Positions 34,269 through 42,837 of a DNA stretch of 64,000 nt are shown piece by piece (positions within the stretch are counted from its first letter, which is position 1; every line of letters begins with the position of its first letter). The notes beneath the pieces were generated by a model. The model was not told the DNA's origin. It did no database searches and saw only the letters and a list, made by a program, of their open reading frames with translations. The DNA comes from Paenibacillus allorhizosphaerae (lineage in GTDB: Bacteria > Bacillota > Bacilli > Paenibacillales > NBRC-103111). The stretch lies in NCBI RefSeq assembly GCF_910594985.1, contig NZ_CAJVCE010000024.1, forward strand, positions 1-64,000. Reading direction: 5' to 3'. The translations under genes and the position numbers were made by a program.

Positions 34269-36509
34269 GTGAAACCGAGCGAGAACAGGAACTTGTACAA
34301 AAACATCTTGATCAGCCTTGTGGTCAGTATCGTGCTTACTTTGCTTATCTCTTCCACGCTACTCATTATGAATTTTGAAAGCATCGCGATCCGGCAAGTA
34401 TCCCGATCCGATCTGAACTCGCTGAAGCAGGCAAGCCAGGAAGCGGCCAAAATGACGGATACGGCCAAGACGCTTTCGTTTCAAATTTACGGGGACTTGA
34501 CGATCTCCAAACTGATCTTTTTCCCGAAACCGGATATTTTCGATGTCACGCTGGCAATGCAGCAGCTCAACAACTACCGGCTGTCGATGCCGTTTATCGA
34601 ATCGATTTATGTGTATAATGCAAGCTCCGGGATGTACTACATCAGTTCGGACTCGTTCCGCAACGGAAGTCAGACGGAGAAGGAATTGGACGATCGAGGA
34701 ATTGTAAATATTTTCCAAAACATAAAAGAATACCGTCCGTATTATCCAATACCGAGAACGTATACGATCGGCAGCAGCAAACAGGTCAGCAGCTATTCGT
34801 ACTTGTCGTACGACATGCTCGAGAAGAAACCGAGCGCGGCCGTCGTCGTCAATATTGCCGAGTCGTGGGTCAACAATGATTACGGCCTCTTAAGCCGAAG
34901 CGGCTCCGGCGCCAAAACGTTCATCATCAACGAACAAGGAATGCTGCATTCGCGCAGCGGCAGCGATCCGATGCTGACCGATTACTCGGGCAAAGGCTAT
35001 ATTCGCAACATTCTCGACCACCGTGCCGCCTCGGATTATTTCGTGGATACGGTTGACGGCGTCAAATCGCTCGTCTCCTACACGGCCCCGGATTCGCTTG
35101 GCTGGAGATATGTGCGGACGACGCCATATTCGGAAATTACCCGCGAGATTACGAGCATGAGAACGAAGACGATTTATTTCAGCGTATCGGTGCTGCTGCT
35201 CGGCCTGCTGCTGTCCGTCGTCGCTACCCGCAGACTGTACGGTCCGATCGACAAAGTGCTCAAACAATTGAAAACGCTTGAAACCGAGCGAAGAGACCAT
35301 CAGCATATCGTCAAGCAGCATTTCTTGTCCAATATCGTACTACGCAGGGAAGTATACAGCCCGCAGGCGCTGCAGGACAAATTGGCGCAATTCGGCTCGT
35401 CGATCCGGGTCGACCACCATGCCCGGCTCGTATTGCTTAAGTTGGACCGGTACAAGGAATGCGTCGACCAATACCAAGACCATATCAAGCTGGTCAAATA
35501 CGCGATCATCAACATCGGCACGGAAATAAGCGCCTTCGCGTCGTTTTACGCGGAGGGCGTCGATATAGGCGACGAGCGTGTGCTTCTATTGCTCACCGGC
35601 GACGATCCGCAGCGCATTTCGGATAGGGAAGCGTTGGCAAGCATGCTCCATTCGATGCAGGAAGCGGTGCGGGATCATCTCAAAGTATCGGTCTCCTTTA
35701 CCGTAAGTCCGGTCAGACCATCCGTCGATCAAACGATCCTGCTGTACAATGAGGTGAAGGAGGCTTCGCTGCACCGCTTGTTTTACGGTTACGGCTGCCT
35801 CTTGTGGTCGGAGGACATCATGAACTTGAAGCAGAAAGACTATGCTTTTCCGGTTCACCGGGAGAAGCAGCTGGTCGATTGCCTCATGACGGGGAAGAGC
35901 GACGAGGCCAAAACCATCTATTCCGATATGGTGCGCGCTACGGCGGAATATCCATACAGCGTCGTTCAGCTGACGATTTCGCATCTAACGTTCACCGTGA
36001 TCAACGTCCTGAATACGATCCGGAAAAACAATGCCATCGTCATCGAAGCCGACTTCGACTCGGCGCTAGCCTCACTGAACCAAGTGGAAGTGATCGAAGA
36101 AATTACGACGCAATTTTTCGGGATATTCGATCGGCTGAGCAAACAGCTTGAGGAAAGAAGAAGCTCGAAGCAGGACGAATTGGTAAAACGCATCAATGAA
36201 ATTATCGAACGGGAGTACGCGAACCCGAACCTTTGCCTGAACTCGATTGCCGACGAACTCGACATGTCGCCGATTTATATTAGCCGCCTATACAAGCAGA
36301 TGACTTTCTTCGCGCTGACGGACGTCATTCAAGAGGTGCGTATGAATAAATCCAAGCAGCTACTATTGGAATCCGATTACTCCGTGGCGGACATCGCCAA
36401 GCAAACCGGATTTACGAACAGCTCGTACTTTTACCGGATGTTCAAAAAAAGCAACGGCGTCACCCCTAACGATTTCCGCAAACAGGCACCGCGTACCGAA
36501 ACGATTTAG
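34269..36509 (+). CDS. Membrane-anchored AraC-family regulator, system 2
   Basis: A 746-residue one-component regulator with a span near residues 15-38, an extracellular sensor of about 255 residues, a second span near 297-320 (SVSVLLLGLLLSVVATRRLY), a cytosolic linker and a C-terminal AraC domain (about 640-746). The DNA-binding region shows NSIADELDMSPIYISRLYKQ and SVADIAKQTGFTNSSYFYRM. The start is the GTG at 34269 behind GAAAGGATGAGTAGCGA. Divergent placement suggests it activates the second importer when its outside domain meets a ligand or the binding protein. Confidence 0.88.
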   Translation: MKPSENRNLYKNILISLVVSIVLTLLISSTLLIMNFESIAIRQVSRSDLNSLKQASQEAAKMTDTAKTLSFQIYGDLTISKLIFFPKPDIFDVTLAMQQLNNYRLSMPFIESIYVYNASSGMYYISSDSFRNGSQTEKELDDRGIVNIFQNIKEYRPYYPIPRTYTIGSSKQVSSYSYLSYDMLEKKPSAAVVVNIAESWVNNDYGLLSRSGSGAKTFIINEQGMLHSRSGSDPMLTDYSGKGYIRNILDHRAASDYFVDTVDGVKSLVSYTAPDSLGWRYVRTTPYSEITREITSMRTKTIYFSVSVLLLGLLLSVVATRRLYGPIDKVLKQLKTLETERRDHQHIVKQHFLSNIVLRREVYSPQALQDKLAQFGSSIRVDHHARLVLLKLDRYKECVDQYQDHIKLVKYAIINIGTEISAFASFYAEGVDIGDERVLLLLTGDDPQRISDREALASMLHSMQEAVRDHLKVSVSFTVSPVRPSVDQTILLYNEVKEASLHRLFYGYGCLLWSEDIMNLKQKDYAFPVHREKQLVDCLMTGKSDEAKTIYSDMVRATAEYPYSVVQLTISHLTFTVINVLNTIRKNNAIVIEADFDSALASLNQVEVIEEITTQFFGIFDRLSKQLEERRSSKQDELVKRINEIIEREYANPNLCLNSIADELDMSPIYISRLYKQMTFFALTDVIQEVRMNKSKQLLLESDYSVADIAKQTGFTNSSYFYRMFKKSNGVTPNDFRKQAPRTETI

Positions 36510-36520
36510 GCTTTTTGGAA

Positions 36521-36550
36521 AAGAGGACAGCCGGTAGCGGCTGTCCTCTT
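36521..36550 (+). terminator. Terminator after the system 2 regulator
   Basis: AAGAGGACAGCC (36521-36532) pairs perfectly with GGCTGTCCTCTT (36539-36550). Its 12-bp stem can work in both directions and would also serve the convergent MATE gene. Confidence 0.78.
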
Positions 36551-36575
36551 TCGCCCCGGCAAACCTGCTACTTGT

Positions 36576-37982
36576 TTACGATCGATATCGACCGGGCACT
36601 CGTTGCATTCCAGAATAAGCGGGTTCGTCTTTGAGAAGCTGTTTCATTTTAAGTACAAATAAAACACAACAGGTTAGAGCCGCACAAATATCTGCAATCG
36701 GCTCAGCAATAATAACGGCATCTGTTTGCGGACGAATCCATGCTGGAAGCAGGAGTACCATCGGAATAAGTAAAATGATTTTACGCAGGATCGCGATGAA
36801 AATAGAAACTTTGGCTTGTCCGAGCGCTATAAAAATCTGTTGGAACGCTAATTGAACACCATAAATACATGTGCCCAGGAAAAATATCTTCATTAACCTG
36901 ACTGTCAGTGTCGAAAGTTCTGGATTATTGGTAAATATCATTATTGGAAGCTGCGGCATAAAAACGGCAATGCTCCACATCGCCAAACCGAAAGCAGCAC
37001 AAAAAAAGGTACAATATTTAATTGCAGATTTCACGCGAGCAACATTGCCCGCCCCGTAGTTATAGCCGATAATAGGCTGTGCTCCCTGTGCAAAACTTGA
37101 CAACAGCAGCGTAAATATTTGCATAAGCGTCCCCATGATGCCAATCGCAGCAACGTACATATCCCCTCCAAAATGGGCCAGGGACTTGTTGAATACGATT
37201 TGGATTAAACTTTCAGTGGACAGCATAATGAATGGAGAAAGGCCCAATGCAAGTACACTCGCCGCTACTTTTGGATTAACGCGCATATGCTTTAATCGCA
37301 AGCGCAATTGGGCGCGCCTTGAGGTTAGAAACCTCAATACCCAACCGGCAGAAATCGTTTGGGAAATAATAGTAGCCCATGCTGCGCCCTTGATCCCCAT
37401 ACCCATTCCAAAAATAAAAATGGTGTCGAGGATAATGTTAACCGCCGCCCCGACACATATCGTGACCATAGCCGTTTTAGCGAATCCTTGGGCCGCAATG
37501 AAAGGATTCAATCCCAGGGATAGGAGTGCCGGGACCGTGCCGATGAGATAAATACCTATAAAGTCTTCGGCAAAAGGCAACGTATCAGAGCTAGCGCCAA
37601 ATAGCGTTAAAAGTTGAGATTTGAAGATCAGAAAAATCGTTGTCATCAAAACGGACGCGATTAGCAGCAAAGAAAAGCAGCTGCCTAGTAATTCTTCTGC
37701 TTTCTTAAGCTCCCCTTCGCCCATTTTGATGGATGCCAGAGGCGAGCCGCCGAAGCCTACTAGCGCCGCAAACGCTGAGATCACCATGATAATCGGGAAG
37801 GATATTCCAATAGCGGACAACGCTAGCGTACCATTTTCAGCCATTCTCCCGACGAACATTCGGTCGACCACACTATACATCGCATTTATTAGCTGAGCTA
37901 TGATTGCAGGAGTAGCCAGCGATACAATTAACTTGGGAACACTTTCGTTACCAAAACGTTCGTTCATGTGATTACTCATCAT
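36576..37982 (-). CDS. MATE-family efflux transporter
   Basis: A 468-residue transporter with about 12 spans. It opens NESVPKLIVSLATPAIIAQL and holds MYSVVDRMFVGRM, typical of the MepA-like branch of MATE proteins, which expel cationic drugs by Na+ or H+ exchange. YNYGAGNVARVKSAIKY marks the second half-repeat. ATG 37982 follows AAGGATGGCGG; the frame extends 16 codons further without a site. Stand-alone gene; substrate unknown. Confidence 0.9.
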   Translation of the reverse strand: MMSNHMNERFGNESVPKLIVSLATPAIIAQLINAMYSVVDRMFVGRMAENGTLALSAIGISFPIIMVISAFAALVGFGGSPLASIKMGEGELKKAEELLGSCFSLLLIASVLMTTIFLIFKSQLLTLFGASSDTLPFAEDFIGIYLIGTVPALLSLGLNPFIAAQGFAKTAMVTICVGAAVNIILDTIFIFGMGMGIKGAAWATIISQTISAGWVLRFLTSRRAQLRLRLKHMRVNPKVAASVLALGLSPFIMLSTESLIQIVFNKSLAHFGGDMYVAAIGIMGTLMQIFTLLLSSFAQGAQPIIGYNYGAGNVARVKSAIKYCTFFCAAFGLAMWSIAVFMPQLPIMIFTNNPELSTLTVRLMKIFFLGTCIYGVQLAFQQIFIALGQAKVSIFIAILRKIILLIPMVLLLPAWIRPQTDAVIIAEPIADICAALTCCVLFVLKMKQLLKDEPAYSGMQRVPGRYRS

Positions 37983-38420
37983 CCGCCATCCTTGTTTTTC
38001 GATTTCATGTAATATTATCATACCGCGCACACGATTTAAACACGGTTTTTAACGCCCATAAACCCCTCTATTATCGATTAAAACCCTCACTATAATCCCT
38101 AGTTACGCAGGCGTTGTATTCGTCCGCCAAAACGAGGTTTAAACGGTTTTGAACAGGTTCGAAAAATCACTTTCGTACTTGATCGGTGTACTTTGCTTGA
38201 GGTTCCCACATAAAAAAATAAAAGCCTGATTTCTCAAGCTTTCACTTATAAATTGCGGTCATGTTGGGACCATTAAAGAAAAAGCAGACCAAGGCTGAAG
38301 CGATACAGTCTTGGTCTGCTTTTTCTTTATTCAGTTATGCTCCAAGCTACGGCTCCACGGTTTCCTTCTTGCTTTATGCCTGCATCGGTTCCGTTCCGTC
38401 CGGACATGGAGCTTGTAGAT
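37983..38420. other. Intergenic gap upstream of the MATE gene
   Basis: 438 bp with no convincing gene. It holds an AT-rich stretch upstream of the MATE gene that should carry its promoter, a small AAAGC/GCTTT hairpin near 38220-38242, and the long terminator described separately. Confidence 0.5.
38275..38328 (-). terminator. Terminator at the end of the pectin-use gene cluster
   Basis: AAAGAAAAAGCAGACCAAG (38275-38293) pairs perfectly over 19 bp with the arm at 38310-38328 around a 16-base loop. The A/T ends supply a U-tract in both directions. It lies about 90 bp past the last GH105 gene. Confidence 0.8.
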
Positions 38421-39554
38421 CTACCCCTGAAGACGTTCGAGCTCGATGCTGGCCAGCAGCAGCGGCGCCACGCCCATCAGCACGTCGCTGACCTTCGCCT
38501 CACTCAAGTAATACGCATACGAGCCGTCGCGGTATTTCCGCCCGCCAAGCCCTGCGCCATGGCAAATGCCGTGCAGATGCACGCCCTGCTCATCCTCCGT
38601 GACGAAACGATCGAGGATCCCTTCGTAAGCGCGTTCGACGACCTTGCGGTCGATCTCGGACAAATACTTGAACCGGATGCCTTTGGCCAAGGCGTAAGTG
38701 AGCATGCAGGATCCTGATGACTCCAAATAATTGCCTTCGCGTCCGTTGCAATCCATCACCTGATACCAAACCCCGCTGTCCTGATCCTGCGCACGCACGA
38801 CGGCGTTCGCCATGCGCTCGAAGATGCCCAGCAGCTGTCCGCGCTTCGGATGGCGGACGGGGAAATGCTCCAACGCGTCAACCAGCGCCATCGCGTACCA
38901 GCCCATCGCCCTCCCCCACACATGCCGGGAGCGCCCGGTGGCGCCGTCGCACCAGCGCTGCTCTTTGCTCTCGTCCCATGCATGGTGCAGCAGGCCGGTT
39001 TGCGGGTTGCGGGTGTGCCGTTCGACGAGCAGCAGCTGACGGGCGGCTTCGTCAAACCAGACGGGTTCCCCGAACGTTGCGGCAAACTCCGCCATGAACG
39101 GCGAAGACATGTACAGGCCGTCCAGCCACATTTGGTAAGGATAAATCTTCTTATGCCAGAATCCGCCTTCTTCGGTGCGCGGCTGTCCGATCAATTGCGC
39201 TTCCAGCAGCCGTGCGGCCTTCTCATACTTGGCTTCGCCGGTTTCCCTCCAAAGCCTGAGCAAATGCTTCCCTTTATTGACGTGATCCAGATTGTACTCA
39301 TCCAGCGCATAGCCGCCCTCGATCGTGCCGTCCTCTTGAATGAACACATCGATATGACGTTTGACGAGCTCATGGTATCGCGGCTCTTCCGCCCAGTCGC
39401 CAAGACGGCTGATCGCGGTTAACGCCATGCCGGCGACATAACCCCACTTGTTGCCGATGCTCGGATGATACCCGTCCACGCAGCGCGACAAGATCGTCTC
39501 GGCAATCTTGACGGACATGTGCTGTGCGTTCCGTACGCTCGTTGTTGCCTGCAT
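38421..39554 (-). CDS. GH105 unsaturated rhamnogalacturonyl/uronyl hydrolase (YteR/YesR-like)
   Basis: A 377-residue (alpha/alpha)6-barrel enzyme of GH88/GH105. The signature YPYQMWLDGLYMSSPF carries the catalytic Asp, followed by HVWGRAMGWYAMALVD and GSCMLTYALAKGIR, all typical of YteR/YesR. Such enzymes remove the 4,5-unsaturated uronic acid left at the end of pectin fragments by lyases. No signal peptide, so it acts inside. The start has GGAGGAATCGATTT upstream. It is the last gene of the pectin cluster, 24 bp after the PL22 gene. Confidence 0.9.
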   Translation of the reverse strand: MQATTSVRNAQHMSVKIAETILSRCVDGYHPSIGNKWGYVAGMALTAISRLGDWAEEPRYHELVKRHIDVFIQEDGTIEGGYALDEYNLDHVNKGKHLLRLWRETGEAKYEKAARLLEAQLIGQPRTEEGGFWHKKIYPYQMWLDGLYMSSPFMAEFAATFGEPVWFDEAARQLLLVERHTRNPQTGLLHHAWDESKEQRWCDGATGRSRHVWGRAMGWYAMALVDALEHFPVRHPKRGQLLGIFERMANAVVRAQDQDSGVWYQVMDCNGREGNYLESSGSCMLTYALAKGIRFKYLSEIDRKVVERAYEGILDRFVTEDEQGVHLHGICHGAGLGGRKYRDGSYAYYLSEAKVSDVLMGVAPLLLASIELERLQG

Positions 39555-39578
39555 AAATCGATTCCTCCTGCTCCTGTA

Positions 39579-40718
39579 TTAAAGGGTAAATAACGGCAAG
39601 CTGTCGAAACGCTCCGGGAGATGGATCAAATACAGATTGCCGTACCCGTTCTTGTCGCTCGTAAACAATGCTTGCTTCCCGTCGGCACTGAAGCGCGGAT
39701 GCGCATGCACCTTCTGCGAATGAAAGCTGCAGCGCAGCTCGCAAAGCATGCGGGGACCGTCGTAAACGCCATCCGCTTTGCGCCAAACCGAAAGCGACTT
39801 TACCGCACCCTTGCCGTCTACGATCGCCTGTCCGAGCCCATCGGCATAGGCATGCCACGTATCGAAAGCGAATTCCGTCTCCTCCATGCCCGTGTTATCG
39901 TAACGGATATGGCCGAAGAAGTTGGTACCGTTCGCGCGGAAGCCATGATAGCCGACGGTCACGCCGTCCGGATAAAAAAATTCGTGCCCTACCTTTTCAC
40001 CCGGCTCCAGTCTCTCCCGAATTTTCCATGCTTTCCCTGAACGCAGGTCAAGACCCCAGATGCGATGATCCACTAAATGCCAAGGTCCCTCATGGCAAAA
40101 CGTCAGAAGCCATGGCTCGCCAGGCGAAGCGTTGATATGGGTAATGAACCGTTTGGCCTCGTAAACGATTTCCGCACCGCCTTGTCCGGCATTGATCCGC
40201 ACGATCATGCTGTGGGGAGCCGCTTCCATTAGCTCGCGATGGCCGACATATCCGTTGCCGAGGTCCAGGCGGATTCGGGAGGAGAGGTCCTCCTGCACGC
40301 AGGTCAGGACGAACTTGCCGTCCGCCGTTGCGCTCGCGTTCCCGAGGCGATACCCCTCAGGCGCTTCGTATAAAAGCGTTTCTTCGAGCGTGGATAGGTT
40401 TAACCGGATCAAGCAGCGGTCCTTCTTTACGAAAGCAGCACTTCCATCCGGCAGCAAGCAGGCGTCCAACTGATCATTTCCCGGGTAATCCGTAAGCTGC
40501 GTCATTTCGCCGCTTTCCAGATGCATGCTGTACAAGTTCGTACTGTTCTCCCTGTCCGAGATCAGCAGCAGACGCTGCCCCCCGTCATACCAGCCGCTTT
40601 CGGTAAAATACAAATGATGGCTGTGTGCCTTATAATCCGTCAGCTGCGTCACTTCGATGCCGGTGAATCGATCGGTGTAGGCCTTCCGTTCGGAAGGCCA
40701 TACAGTTCCTTTTCCCAT
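39579..40718 (-). CDS. ogl: Oligogalacturonate lyase (PL22)
   Basis: A 379-residue seven-bladed propeller protein of polysaccharide lyase family 22. The segment TFCHEGPWHLVDHRIWGLDL is the PL22 hallmark with the active-site and metal His residues, and VHAHPRFSADGKQALFTSDK is typical near the C-terminus. It cleaves short (mostly di- and tri-) galacturonides, saturated or unsaturated, into monomers in the cytosol. AGGAGGCGCGCGAA sets the start. It sits between a GH65-like gene and a GH105 gene on one strand with gaps of about 25-35 bp. Confidence 0.92.
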   Translation of the reverse strand: MGKGTVWPSERKAYTDRFTGIEVTQLTDYKAHSHHLYFTESGWYDGGQRLLLISDRENSTNLYSMHLESGEMTQLTDYPGNDQLDACLLPDGSAAFVKKDRCLIRLNLSTLEETLLYEAPEGYRLGNASATADGKFVLTCVQEDLSSRIRLDLGNGYVGHRELMEAAPHSMIVRINAGQGGAEIVYEAKRFITHINASPGEPWLLTFCHEGPWHLVDHRIWGLDLRSGKAWKIRERLEPGEKVGHEFFYPDGVTVGYHGFRANGTNFFGHIRYDNTGMEETEFAFDTWHAYADGLGQAIVDGKGAVKSLSVWRKADGVYDGPRMLCELRCSFHSQKVHAHPRFSADGKQALFTSDKNGYGNLYLIHLPERFDSLPLFTL

Positions 40719-40750
40719 TTCGCGCGCCTCCTCTTACGAGATAACAGCTT

Positions 40751-42802
40751 TTACAGCCAAGGCTTTAGCCCTTCCCATTTCACGTTCCAGCTTCCATCCT
40801 GCGGAAAGCCGGGATTGTGCGCCGTTTCGTTGCCTTTCCAGCCGCAGGCCATCATGGCTACGGCGGTCAGCAAACCGCCGTTGCCCGGCAAATAAGCGGT
40901 TAAACCGGGACGCTGATAATTGTGACCGTTGGTCAAATAAGTGTTTTTGGTCGCATCCATCAGAAGGAAATCGACCGCGAGTTCCGTTTCCCCCAGTCTC
41001 GCCGCCGTCATCGCGCACATCGGGAAGTCCCAGCCCCAGGCCGAGTCCCACATCCATACTTCCTTCACCTTCAGCAGCGTATTGCGCATCACCTCGGGGT
41101 CGATGAGCGTTCCCGGCAAAATGCCGAGTGCGCCCAGCATCGAAGGATGGTCGCGATTTTTCCCGGTAAAGGTGTCGGTGCACAGCTCATGCGCGAGATA
41201 GACGCCATCCGCTTGCGGAGGCGCGGCCATGGACAAAGCCACTTCGGCCCACCGGGGATTGACGGTCGCCTGCAAACGTTCCGCCCACCGGATGGCAATC
41301 TCCAACCCCTGCTTCCAATACTCCAGCTCGTAAGGCGGATTTTTGCTGCCTTGCAGAGGATGGCATTCCTGCGCGGGAATGAGCGGCGGCCCCAGATCGT
41401 ACACGCCTTTGTCTTCATCCAGATGAGCGTACGAAACCATGAAGTCGGCCGCCTCGAACACGATGTCGCGGAATTGCTCTAGCGTTTCGCGCGTAGGATT
41501 CGCCTGATAGCACATCTCCGCCAGCACCATCGGATGCGGCTGCTGCCAGATCAATCCGTTCGCGACCGGGGACGGGCAAGGCTTGCCGTCGAAGCCGACC
41601 ATCTTCGGCCAGCGGGCGCCTTCATACCCTTGGGATGCAGCGAGCTCTCGCGCGACAGGCAGAATGTCCCGGTACCAGTTCATGCTCTTCAGCAGGTACG
41701 CTTCCCTGCCCCATAACGGAAAATGCGCCGCATGCCACCAGTGCATTTCCAAATGCGCCTTGCCGAACCAGCTGTTGTACATGAGCCCCGTTTCCTGCGG
41801 AGGCAAGGAACCGCCGCTGTGCATCGCGCACAGAAACTGCGAAAGCACGACGCGGCGCTCCAGCTCAAACGCTCTAGGGTCGCGGCTGCCGGCAAAATCG
41901 ATCGCCGCTCCGCTCATCCAGAAAGCTTCCCAGCGGCGTTCGCTGGATTCGATAATTTCATGAACGGGAGCCGATTGCGGCGACTCCGGAGCAAAAGAGA
42001 CGGAAAATTCCAATAATTCACCTTGCGATTCAGGCACCAATGTGAACTCATGCGCCCCTGTCCGCTCGAGCCGTCCCGAGCTCCATTCCCAGCCGACCTC
42101 GTAACGGTCCTCGTCCATGCTTCGTTCAAGCCTTGCCCGCCGCGCTTCCAACTTGCGAAGCTCCGTCCGGTGTCTGTCGTCATGGTCCCAATCCGGATAG
42201 ACGGCTTTTGCCCATGCCGTATGGACCATATCGGGCGCCGGAAACCGGATGAATGCTTGGAGACGCCCCTCGCCGATCAGCGGCGATTCCACGCGTACGC
42301 CGACGGTATCGATCGCGCCATGGCATGCGGTCGTTACGCGCACCGGCACGCCTTGAACGCTATATTCGCTGGTCAATATCCCTGACCAAAGGTTCAAACG
42401 CTGATGTATATTGTTTATTGCATCGGCCGATGCTTCCTCGCCGGATTCCAGCAAAAACCGTAACGAAATGCGGCCAAGCTGCAGCCGGTGCGGATTTTGC
42501 CGCAACCAATGGTAGGCTTCCGGCTTGCTGCCCGACTTCATCGGGTAACCTACAAGCCGGCCGTACGTATCGAACATTTGATGCTCGGCGTCCTTCTCCG
42601 TAAATCGGTCGCGTCCTCCCGTATAATGCCAGCCCCAGTTGGACTGCGTGCCGAGCGGTACCTCGTATTGCTCCGGGAACGACTGCAGCCCGGTAATATC
42701 GGCGGTGAAGGCAAATTCCGTGTTGCCTACGGAGAAAGGGGACAGCGGGTCCCATTTGTTCAGCTCGGGATGGTGCCGCTTTACGATTTGTTTTCGATCC
42801 AT
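40751..42802 (-). CDS. GH65-like (alpha/alpha)6 glycosidase-type protein of unknown substrate
   Basis: A 683-residue soluble protein. An N-terminal beta-rich domain (residues 1 to about 290) is followed by an (alpha/alpha)6 barrel with NSWFGKAHLEMHWWHAAHF, a pattern shared with GH65-like and related six-hairpin glycosidases. DPLSPFSVGNTEFAFTADI opens the protein. I cannot name the substrate; the position between the AraC regulator and the PL22 gene suggests a sugar branch or end group of pectin. No signal peptide. GGAGGAATT precedes the ATG, and it lies 35 bp after the regulator gene, so the two are likely cotranscribed. Confidence 0.75.
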   Translation of the reverse strand: MDRKQIVKRHHPELNKWDPLSPFSVGNTEFAFTADITGLQSFPEQYEVPLGTQSNWGWHYTGGRDRFTEKDAEHQMFDTYGRLVGYPMKSGSKPEAYHWLRQNPHRLQLGRISLRFLLESGEEASADAINNIHQRLNLWSGILTSEYSVQGVPVRVTTACHGAIDTVGVRVESPLIGEGRLQAFIRFPAPDMVHTAWAKAVYPDWDHDDRHRTELRKLEARRARLERSMDEDRYEVGWEWSSGRLERTGAHEFTLVPESQGELLEFSVSFAPESPQSAPVHEIIESSERRWEAFWMSGAAIDFAGSRDPRAFELERRVVLSQFLCAMHSGGSLPPQETGLMYNSWFGKAHLEMHWWHAAHFPLWGREAYLLKSMNWYRDILPVARELAASQGYEGARWPKMVGFDGKPCPSPVANGLIWQQPHPMVLAEMCYQANPTRETLEQFRDIVFEAADFMVSYAHLDEDKGVYDLGPPLIPAQECHPLQGSKNPPYELEYWKQGLEIAIRWAERLQATVNPRWAEVALSMAAPPQADGVYLAHELCTDTFTGKNRDHPSMLGALGILPGTLIDPEVMRNTLLKVKEVWMWDSAWGWDFPMCAMTAARLGETELAVDFLLMDATKNTYLTNGHNYQRPGLTAYLPGNGGLLTAVAMMACGWKGNETAHNPGFPQDGSWNVKWEGLKPWL

Positions 42803-42837
42803 AATTCCTCCTTGGGCCCAGCCGGAGGCTCCGTCCG

